Source of the DNA: Neospora caninum Liverpool
Lineage: Eukaryota; Apicomplexa; Conoidasida; Eucoccidiorida; Sarcocystidae
Direction: 5' to 3'
DNA: 64,000 bases
NCBI RefSeq assembly: GCF_000208865.1
Contig: NC_018386.1
Span: 124,001-188,000 of the forward strand
This document shows positions 11,701 through 22,900 of this stretch, piece after piece (the first letter of the stretch is position 1; each line of letters begins with the position of its first letter). The notes under the pieces were generated by a model. The model ran no database searches. It saw only the letters and a program-made list of their open reading frames with translations, and was not told the origin of the DNA. A program made the position numbers and the translations under genes.

Positions 11701-14700
11701 ATCATTTGGATGATTGCTGGGGCGTTTCCCGTCTATCTCCGCAATTCGCTTCTCAACACAGCGGCCGGCTTCGACGCGAGTCCGTATCTGAATGTGCAAG
11801 GCGACCTCGCGTACGAGGGAACCGACGCAAAGCCGCCTGTAACGGTAAGGAGCGAAAGCGTTCGACAGCGCAGGTTCGCGATCGGTTCGTTGTCGCGTTA
11901 CTCGCGAAGGCACCTGTTTGGACGACGCGGCAACGATGAAGGCGTGGGGAAAGGCAGGCTCCCCTTCAGGAATCGACGACATGGCGGTCCCAGGAGGCGC
12001 AAAAGTGTCTGTGTTAACACACAGGACGACCCGCATGTTGCCGCGCACCTTTCGGCACCAAAGTTCACGGGGAGATGTTTCGCGTGGCTTGGTTCCGACC
12101 CAGACCAATGCCCAAAAATCCTGCACTGCGTTCCATCCTTCACTTCATGGAAATACGTGTGCATCAATAGGAATAATGACTGTTTACCTGCATACATATA
12201 CATGTGTATATGGGTATAGGGTGTTCACGTGCATGGGTGTATATATATCCGGATATATGCTAAATGCGTATTATTAGGTATGTGGCGCTGACGTGGCTAG
12301 ACACGTGTTTATATAGCGTTCATCTGTGACTCTATACGCATCTGATGCATGCATATCTACTCTTGTGTTTTGATGTGTCTCCATATTCGTCTGTTCTTTT
12401 GTGCTTACTCGACTTTCGCCCACTCACAAATTCCCATTCGAGTTTCTGTGTTTCGCTGTTTCGCGCTTGCCAGTATTTTGCATTTTCCTTCACCGTTCCC
12501 GGACAGTATGTGTTTGCGACAAACGTGAGCGACGCCCACCAAGCGATCTTTCGCGTCCTCGACGAGGGTGTCTCCTGCGACGAAGATGCAAGGTAAGGAG
12601 AAGCTACGTGGGCATGCACGCGCCTTAGAGGCGATGCTGCGTCTGTTCCGGTTTCAGAAGTTCAACGCTCGACTGTAGGACAGAACGCGTTGACGGTTCC
12701 TTCTCCCTCCAGTGGGTAGGCGGGAGACTGGACCTCTTGGGTCCTCCCTTGCGCGTGGCCTTTGCAGCACGAAAGTCCTGACCCAGCTCCCAGACGCGGC
12801 GTTTTGTTGCTCTCCTCCCCAGTGCTCTCCTTGCTGGCGTGATGGCTTTCTCGTCGCCGCTGTTGCACTGTCTGTCCCGAGATTGCGCCCCGGTGCCCTC
12901 GTGCTGGATGTTTCCCTCTCTGCGCCGTTCTCACACGCTCTGGGGCGCTCACGTCTTTCTCACACGCTCTGGGGCGCTCACGTCTTTCCCCCCCACACGT
13001 GGCTTCTTGGCAGCCCTCTCTCTCTCGCCCGCTGCCCGGCGCAGGTTTCCCCTCCCCACCGAGTTCTCCTCCCTGGCTGCGGCGGGAGTCCAGATGCGCG
13101 CCGACGTTCTCCTCGAGCCCGAGTTGGCGACTGTAGAACTGCTCTTTCTCGGCGCTCTGGGAATTCTGTGGGCGTTCGTGCTCATCGTGTCTTGGCTGCG
13201 GAAGCAGCGGTTCCAGAAGGAGCAAGCGACCGGGGTCTCCGAGAACCGTCGAGCCCGCAGCCCCGCCCACGCGTTCGGCGTGCATGCGGTCGCGCACCAG
13301 ACGCGAACGGAAATCGAAAATTTACTCAGTCACGTCATCGAGTCTGGAAAGGACGTCGACGCTCTCGCGAGGGTCACGCGCCTCTCTCCGGAGGAACTGG
13401 AAGGTTTCTTGGCCGCCTACCAGGCACCAGGCGAAGCGTCAAACGCTCCCACGAACCCCGTCGATCTGCGGAGGTTCGAGGCAGCCTACACCCAACTCGC
13501 CCGCGCACACGTCACTCTCGGAAAGTACTTCCGACAGAGGAAGTGGGACGCGGCCCAGCTCGGCGTCGAGCAGCTGAAGACACTCGACGGCCTCCAAAAC
13601 TTCGTCGCGCCAATCATCCGGAAAGTCGACTGGAAACTCGACGTACGGAAACGCCCCTCCAAACCCTGCACGATGCACCACACACAGACAGGAAAACCCG
13701 AATTCCTCGCATTTGTGCCTACCGGCATACATACATACATACATACATACATGCATACGTACATACATACATACGTACATACATACATACATACGTACAT
13801 ACATACCTACGTACATACATACCTACGTACATACATACGTACATGCGTGTACACGGAAGAGAAGAAATATGCATGTATACGTTTTGCTACTTGGCGTAGT
13901 GGTTCCGGCTCGGTGTCCCTCGTTTAGCGCAGCATGCAAACGGATGAGGGAGGAACCACGATGCTTGACCCTTGTGGTCTCAGCCTCTCAACCAACCACA
14001 GTGCATGGATGGGGCGGCGCGCACAGAGATCTCTGCACTCTTTGGCTTCCAACGCGTATGACCTGTACGCCATCCCACCTGTAAATAAGCTAAATATGTG
14101 CGTATGTATAGAGATACAGCTATACGTGTGTGCATATATTTGTGTACGCGGCGAAGATGGAGACGCGAGTCTGCGTTTCTGTTTCGGCGTTCGCGCAGGA
14201 GAGCAGCGCGCTTCAGAAGACGATCTTGGCGATGACGAAGGCCTGCGAGAGACTGGTGGACGAGTTACGAGCGCCTCACGCCTTCTTCGGTGCTGGGTCT
14301 CTGGACGAGTCTTCCGCCGCGTCGCCTCGTCTTGAGCGGTTCAGTCTCCCTGCAGTTTCGTCTTCTCTGGAGAAAGGTGGAAAGAAGGCAGTGCTCTTGA
14401 CTCTGGCGGAAGAGGTGTCCACTGTGGTGTGCATGACCCGTGGCGAGAGCCAGGCGCTGCCCGTTTTGGCGCAGTATTTGGACGTCTTGCGTGAGGGCCT
14501 TGACGACCAGGACGCGACCCCGTTCGCCTCGTCTGCGCTTTCGAGCTTCGTCCAGAGCTCGGCGGGCAGCCTGGAAGGAGCTCTGGAGAAGGTTCTGCAA
14601 CACCAAGAGCGCGGCATGGGTCTCGAAGACCAGCTCGCCCACAGGCCGTTCGCCGACGCCGTCGGCCGTGCACGCGTTTCCGACAGGTGTGAGCGCGAAC

Positions 14701-16889
14701 TCGTCACCCGTCTCCTGGACGCTGTCGAAGATCTTCTCGCAAGTGCAGTGCAGCAGCTGACTGCGCCGGACGAACCGCGGGGAACGCAGCGCGTCTCGTG
14801 CGTCCGGGAACGCGAAGGCGGCGACGGACGAGACTCCGCAGAGCGCGTGCTCGCGGGGGCGGAGCGCCCGGGTGAAGACGAGGGAGCGCCAGAAGAGGCA
14901 GGAAACGGCGGCGGAGAGAAGAAGCGCGAAAAGAAAACAAGGCTGGTCCCTGGAGCTGGCGGCGGAAGTGCACGCACCTCGGCCGACCCCGTGGCTGCCC
15001 TACAGGATGCAATTCGTACGTCGCTTCCGAGATCTGCGAACCCGCAAAAGAAGAAGCTGCGAGGAACGCGAAACGTGACGGAGGCTCGCAGAGAGGCATC
15101 CACGAACCAGTGCGGCTCGCCAGGAGGCCGAGCAGAAAACACCGCGAACGCAGCAGCTGCGCGGTCGCCGTCCTGCCGCAGTAACCTGTGCATTTCTGCA
15201 TGAATCGACCGGTCTCGAGTCACGTCTGTAGACATGTGCATCTGTGCAGAGCCTCTCCTGCAGCGACCTTTATTTAGGCTCAGCAAGTCTTCGTGCGAGT
15301 TTGCGTCGTCGCGCAGACGGAGTGGACGCGCCGCTCGCGCCTTTGCCTGTCATTTCTGCTTGCGGGCTTCTCCAGAGACTCTCTGTAACCGGCATTTCGA
15401 CGAACTTAGTCGAACGCTGTCGGCGCATCAACAAGCCTACTCAGCTGCGTTGGACAAGCGGGAGTCGGCGAAAATGCACCAGACTGAAGAACGACAGAAT
15501 ATTGAGAAGTTGCTCCTCTCCCAGTTCCTTCAGTTCTTCAAGGCGACCGAGACGCAGAGAATCGCGCAGTTCTACGAGGTAAAGTCTCGAAGCGGTTTCC
15601 AACCGTCTTCGCGCCTGCAATCCAGCCCTCCGCCTCCCACTCCGCCCGTCTCGACTCCGCACTAGCCGCCGTCCTGTGCACTCCCTTCCGCCTCGAAACG
15701 GACCCTGTCTACGTAAATGTGCAGCTGTTAACATCCACATCTTTGTCCAACAAACTATTCACATACTGCACATATATCTATATATATATAGATATAGATA
15801 TATAGATGTATAGGTGTGTAGATGTAGATATGGATATAGATATGCGGGGGGAAACGTTTATTGGCGTGTGGCTTCGCCCTCGTCTGCTCTTTGTCGTGTT
15901 TCTCCGTCAGCGCCTGGAAACCTCTCGCATTTCCAAGCTGCGAGAAGGTCTGAGGGAGGAGCTGTACGAACTGGAGCGGTCGCGAAGGAGAGAAGATTGG
16001 GCGCCCTCGGACTTCGAGGAAAAGAAGAAGAAGGCCTTGCAGCGGTTCGAGGCGCGCGTCAAAGCAGGAACGGAGGAACTCAAGAGGGACAAAGACAGTC
16101 TACTTGTGGCTACACTGGACGCGATCGACAGCCAGCAGGAAAAGCGGTAAGCAGATCCTCGCTAAACGAAACGCCAGTCGCAGGAAGCAAACGAAAGCAC
16201 CAGACGAAAAGCGAGCGATGGAGACATTAGGCGCACTCGAAACGCGAGAGAAAAACACGTCCGTCGACCCATCCTGAACGCAGATACACCTCAACCGTGT
16301 CGCGGCCCGCCAGCGCAAAGCGGAATGTGAAGCCTCGACACTGGAGGTGTTTTAGAAGGCTGAAGACGCTCGCCGAACGCCGAAACCTCATCCGAGATGG
16401 AGACGCCAGAACGCCGCTGCCCACGTTGTGGCTTTTTAAACTATTTCGTCTCTCGTCGGCGGCATGCAGCGACGTCCTGGCTTGCCACTCCTCTCTCGCC
16501 TTTGTCCACTCAGAAACGCGGCTCTTGAAGCCCTGCATGCAGCGGAAATCGCTTTGGTCAAGGCGAAGGCCGCGAACGCGAGAGAGCTCGCAGACAAAAT
16601 ATTTGAGCAGCAGGAGGAGAGAGTCCAAAAAGACCTTGAAGGACGTCGAGCGAGGTTTCTGCTCGTCGCCCAAAACATCGGCCGCCTCCATGACAGGTGA
16701 GAACTCGAAGTGTCTGTTTCCTCACCTTTCGATGAACCGTTCCACAAAGACGTCGCCATATCTCTAGGCACACCTGCCGAGATAGAGCGGCACATGCAGC
16801 TCTAGTGCATGCATCTCGCTCCGCATATAACTACATATATATATATATATATGTAGATGTATGTAGATGTATGTATACGTACATATATA

Positions 16890-16927
<38 letters not shown>

Positions 16928-19900
16928 TGGCTTCGTAGAAGACGTGTGAGCATTGGAGGCGTGTGAAGTCTCAGATGTTTGTCGCGTGGGGTCTCTCGCT
17001 GGCCAGCAGTTCTGGGCTTTGCCCTGCGCCGCGTTTCTGCGTTTTTCTTTTGCAGGATTGTCGGAGGGGAAGTCGTCCCAACAGCGCATCTGGTGAGCGC
17101 GCGAGCAGGCGCGAAGCCGCTGCTCGGCCGACCTCCGCGCGCTGAGAAGTCGCGGGCGCCTTGCACATCCGTTCTCATTTCCTGTGAGTGTGGACGCCCT
17201 CTCGCTGCTTTCCGCTCCAGGCTGACTCTATAGAAGATGCTTCGGGAGCGCTGGAAGACCTGCGTCGCGGCCAAGACAACGAGCGACGCGCGTGGCTTTC
17301 TGCGCAGCGCGACACGCGAGACGCGATTTTGAAGAGGCGAAAAGAAGCCATCCAGGCCAAGGCCACAGACCTGAAGAGCGTCACGCGGCAGTACACAGTG
17401 CAGGAAACCGGCTTATATGCGGAGCTCTTCAGCCAAGAAGAAGACGCGCTGCTGCCCTACGGGGCGCGGGCGACTGCAGAGAGAGTCGACGCCGTGTTCG
17501 CCACGCAGCTGAGGCAACACCAGAAAGCCTACCGCGCCGTCTTTGAGGAGGCCGACGACTTCCCGCTCGCGGCGGGAGGGTCGGCGGGCGAAGCTAGCGA
17601 GGCAGTGCAGAAGGCGAAGGCACACCGACTGCGACTTGAGGAGGCAGACCGGCAGCGTTTCGACCTCAAGGAAGAAGAGAAGGAGAAACAAATCCAGGCG
17701 ATCGAGGCGCGACTCGCTGAGATTCGCGATAACCGCAACGAAGCTCTCAGGTGTATCGCCGATCTGGAAGTTGAAGTCACCGAACGGTACCTCATCAAAG
17801 TGCGTGGAAGCGAACAAGAGCTTTTCTTCGGATACACCAAAGAGAGAGAACGAGCGCGTGTTGTCAGGCGTCTCTAGACTTGCGTGTGTCGACCCATCCT
17901 CTGTGGGGCTCGGGACCTCTGTACATCCGCCTGCGCTCCTCACCGTTTCGTCCCTCTCGTCTTCTTCGCGCTCGACGTCTCCGGCACTCTCCACCTTGCA
18001 TGCGTTCTTGAAAAGGCAGGCGCCTGCACAGATACACCTTGCAGCCAAGGAGACCAGGGCGAAGACAGCCTCGTGGAGACACTTCTGCAAACCACTCAGC
18101 AGATGCAAAACGTGAAGGCTAAGCACTCAGGACGGTATACACGTATATGCTACATATACACGTGCACGTGTGAGGCTCTGTTGACTCGTGGAGACACACG
18201 ACCATATCCACATTTAAGAGCAGAAAAATTCGCACACCCAGCTGCATCGATATGTGTGCTGCTGAACATGGACAGCCCTATTTATGGGTAGCCCTATACA
18301 TGGATAGAGTCGTATACATGGATAGAGTCATACGTGGGTAGCCCTATACATGGGTAGAGTCGTATGCACGCGTATGCGTAAAGGCAGCTGAAGATCTTTC
18401 CGGCAAGGCTCGTGTTCCAGCGTAGTCTAGCTCTGGCGTTTTCGTTCGCGTCTCGGACGGTTGTGCCTCTCCACTTGGTTTGCAGGCCTCCGACGGTTCT
18501 GGGAGGCTCATGGAGGATGAGGCTTTCGAAGATTCTGCGACCATCGCAGCAGAAGCCAAGCGTCTCAGCCAGTGAGAAACCGTTCTCGCCTTTTGCGCCA
18601 CGTCGTCGGGGCATCTTTGCAGCTTTCTGCGCATTTCCACGATATGCGCGTTCTTGGTCTCCCCGCCTAGACGTCTAGCGCCTACCACATACCTGGTCGC
18701 GCTAAGAGATGCACTGGCTGCAAGTGGAAAGCGGCGTCTGTTGATGCTTGCAAAGGACTGACTCCCTTTCAATAGACACCCGCGTATCGAGTCCGCAGCC
18801 AGAGTGTGTTGAGCGCGCTCCTTCTGGACAGTGCTTCGCCAAGAGCGAGCGAACCCGCTGCTGCGTCCACTCGGGAGGAAGGAGTTCGAGCCTGCGCGTT
18901 TTCAGCAGTGTCCTCGCATATGGATACGCACCTGGAGAGAGGCCGATGTGCGGCACTATACTCTCAGGGTAGCGGGTTTCTGTATCTCTCTCTGTGTAGG
19001 GGTATATAAACGAGAAGAAATGATGTATTTTTTCTCTAGGTTCGGGCTGAAGGCGCCTGGGGAACGCTTGTCTCGGAAAAGGCGCTTTTTGTTTTCAGGC
19101 TGCAAAAGAACATTTTAGAGTTCGCCAAGAAGCAGCTGGTCGCCGCGCGGAATGCAGGAAAACCGCGAGGAAAAAACTCCCATCTGCCTCCGTTAGGCGG
19201 CTGGGCCAAGGAGGCCAAGCGGCTGCTTCAAATCGCGGACGAAGACCGCCAGGAGATTCGGGTTCGTTTCGGGCTTCCGACAACCACGCGCCTTTCGAAA
19301 GGTTTCTCTGGCTCTAAGGAGGCGGAAAACACACTTTTCGCGCGTTCGAGGGTTTGTCGTCTGTGTAGAAAACGACTGTGGCAGTATTGCCGTCTCCCGT
19401 GTCTCGCTGGATACGTTCGAGGGCGTGGCTATACCTCCCGTGAGGGAGGGGCGTGATCCCTCCTCACTTTCGTCCACTGTCGTTCATCTCCTTGTCGTTT
19501 CCTGCTTGCCAGGTGAGCCCCGTCTGCTGCGTGGCTCCCTGCGAGTCGCCTTCTTCGTTTCCCATCTCGGCATCGTCTTGGGGCGGCTCTGGACGGGAAC
19601 AGGCATTGGGAGTCTCTCGCGGCGCGCAGAACTCTGCCTCTCCACGTTCTTTTCCTGGTTGCATGCGCTTTTCTTTCGTGATTGACTTCCTCGTCCCCTG
19701 TCTCCTTTTCTTCTTCTGCGTCACTGGCTTCCTTCAGGCAGACTACGAGAAGAAATTGAAGCAGCGAAGCCGCGCCGAGAACAGCGCCGCCTCGACTGCT
19801 CCGTCGCCGACTGCTTGGGGCTCCGAGGACACTGACAAAATTGTGAATGCCCTCCTGCTCAAAATCCGTGAAAAGCGCCAAGAAGTCCGCAATTCCCTCT

Positions 19901-22900
19901 TCTTCCTAGACGACATTGTCGACGTGATTTGCGATGCCAAGCTGTCAACAAGTGAAAGTGTGCAGATCGACGCCCTATATGACAGGGCGACACGCGAAGT
20001 AGAAGAAGAATTCGAAAGGTAATACTCCGTCTAAAAAGCAGGGGTCTATGGACTCAACTGTGTCTGCACATCTGTATCTACAGATCTGCGTAACTTTACG
20101 CACATTATGCATGTATATCTGCGTATATGTACACACATTTATGTACACATACCTCCAGATGCATCCTCGGTTGCTGGAACGCCCCGCGCGTGTCTGCGCC
20201 GAGTTCGTCCAAGAGCCGCAGGGCGCACTGTGTTGTCGTAAGCATGGAAGGCCATGTCGCTTCCGATACACGCGGAAATACGTAGGACTCTGTGCATGCA
20301 CGTTTGTGCCACAGTGTCTCTGGGTGGGAATGTGGTGTAGCCTTCCCGCGTTTCTCCTCCCCGTTGGGGTGCGGTTTCCAGAGAGATGAAGCAGCTGCAA
20401 GAGGAGTTCGAATCCGACGCGCGACGGCTCGAGGCTGAGCTGGCCGAGGAGCGGTCGCGCATTGGACGAACGGAGGAGATGGAGCGGAGCCGGCTGGAAG
20501 TCGAGCGGCGACTCAAGAAGGCGACAGCGACTTCTGATGAGGAGATAGAGGCCGTCCGGCGCGACTTCGACGAGAGAATTGACAGGGTTCAGAGGGAGTT
20601 TGAGAGCGAGAGAGAGGCGCAAGAGCGGGCCTTCCAGGAGAAACTGGCGCGGCGGCGAGAACTGTTCAACAGACGGAAACAGAAGCTCGCCGAGAAGGCG
20701 CAGGCAGAAGAAGCGCGGGTTCAAGAAGATCGCCGGAGAAAAAAGACCGTGGCCGAGAGACAGAGAAGCGAAGCGACCTTCGAGTGCCTCCTCGACGAAG
20801 CGAGGTCGCATCCGACCAGCGACACGATAGAGCAGTACGCTTCCTGCACTCCGCAGATCCCTATGAACACGTAGAGGCATTCCTGTAAAGAGCTCGTGAC
20901 GACTCCAGAACGCGTCGACCTCTGTGAAGATACGTGGCCGCGAGACGCGCGCCTCCTTGCGATTCGTGCGTGCCCGAGTCGCTGCATGCAGAGGCGTGCT
21001 TCGGCGATATGCCCCGCTCTCGAGAGTCGGAGCCTCTCCGCACCTGTTCGTTCACAGCCGCTTTCAACCGGTCTTCGACTGACCTAGACTGTTGTCCTCC
21101 TGCCCTCGTACCGTCTCTCCTCGCTCGGTACAAGTCACTGCTCTCGCTCCCCAGCGGTTCCTCGTTGGGTTCTCTTCTCTCTCCTCTCTCTCTCTGCGGT
21201 TGCCCCTCGCTATCGGCCACCGAGAGCGCGCTTCAACTCGAGACGCTCTTCGTTCGCGTCTGCGCACTTTTTTCCTATCGTCTTTCCTCTGTTCGCCTGC
21301 GCTCCTCCTTGACTTGTCTCTCTCTTCCAAAGGCTGCACAAATTCATGGCCGCGCAACTCAGCGAGGCCGTCAACGCCACGGTGTTGCAACAACTCTCAG
21401 AGAAATCTTCGCGACTCACGGCGGTGGCCGCGGAGATGCGCAGCAAACATGCAGACGAACGCAGTGCGACGGAGGCGAAGCTCGACCGGTAGGCGGCGCA
21501 CCCGCCGCACCTGTCCCAAATCGGGGAGGTTGGAGGCGCGCGCTCTTCAGTTTCCCTGGTCCTGCGCGGTCCCACCCTGTCTGGTTTTCGCCTTCTGCAT
21601 CGGCCGCAGCCCGGTTTGCGGTCTCTCGAGCGCTCTAGAGAGAATTCCTTTTCCCTACGTCGGAAGGCGCTGCGTTGGCGGAGTTCGATTCACGGGAGGG
21701 GCGCAGAGAGCGTAACTGAGGAGGAACGGCAACTAAGCCGGCTCGGCCAAGCATTTTGAATTGGATGGTCTTGGCGCGTCACTCCCTTCGTCTGCATGCT
21801 GTGCTCTGGCCCGTGTGTCGCCTCCTGTCCTCTGCCTTTCTAGCCAAATCGCCGCTGCGGAGAAGATGGCCTCGGCGTCCGACGCGAGCTCCCCGCACCT
21901 TTTGGAAGAAATCGAGGACCTGAAGCGGATGAAGGAAGAGAAGCTGCGCGAACTGGACGCGACTTTCAAGCTCAAAGTCGACTCGGCCTTGCAGATCGAG
22001 CGCCTTGCCATTGAACCAGTGCAAGCAGAGCGCGTCTTCGCCCTTCAACAAGAACACCTAAAAAACATCGTCAAGGTCCTCAGCGAGTTCGTCGCCCTAG
22101 GCGAGGAGACAGCTGTGGGCTTGACCCAGCAGGCTAAGCAGGTCAGCGCGTGTGCCGTGGAGCGACAGCAGCGAAGCAGCCAAGCGAGACTCTCGGGGGG
22201 GGGCCGCCGGCTCACGAAACGAAGCGAGACGGAAAGGCGAAAACCGATTCACGGCGGCTGGAAAAAGTCCGAGAGGCGCGCGTGGCCAACACGGAATCTC
22301 GGACGCCTTGAGGTCTTTCTGACGCGCGTGGAACGGATCTCCGCAGATCGGGGGTCGGGGTGGGACGCGAAGAAAGTGAGAACTTGAGTTGCCATAGCAA
22401 GCAACAGAGGGAAGACCCGTTTTTTGTGCCCAGCGCCGAGAAGGGAAGTGTGTTTCAAAAACAAGGGGCGTCTAGCCGGGAAGTGTCAGCCTCTAAAAAC
22501 ATAACCTGGAGCACGGTTCCGATTGCGGCGCACATGCGCGCGGCGAGCTCTCCCACGTTTGAGCGCGTGCGCGTCTCGGGTGAGGTCATGCTTTTTTGTT
22601 CGCGGCGGTTTCTTTCGTTTTTGCTGGGCAGGCTCAGACGCGCATCGAGCTGGAAAGAGCGCGGATGAAAGAAATTGCCGGCATGAAGGTTCTGGACCTG
22701 GACAAGATCTTAAAGGAGAAAGAAGCCGAGCTGAAGAAGCAAATGGAGGCGAACATCGCGGCGTTGCGGGAAAAGTTGAAGGCGCAACAGGAGCGAGAAG
22801 AACAGCTGCAGAGAGAGGCGCACGAAGCGGAAATGAAGAAGCGGAAGGAGGAACAACGCGCTCGACAGCTGAAACAGCTGCGGCGCATGATCAACTGCGC

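Noticed and set aside
14688..14700. Possible donor (ACAG/GTGTGAG) inside exon 14199-15015
   Set aside because: The frame continues with good heptad content to the donor at 15016, which joins exon 15376 in phase.
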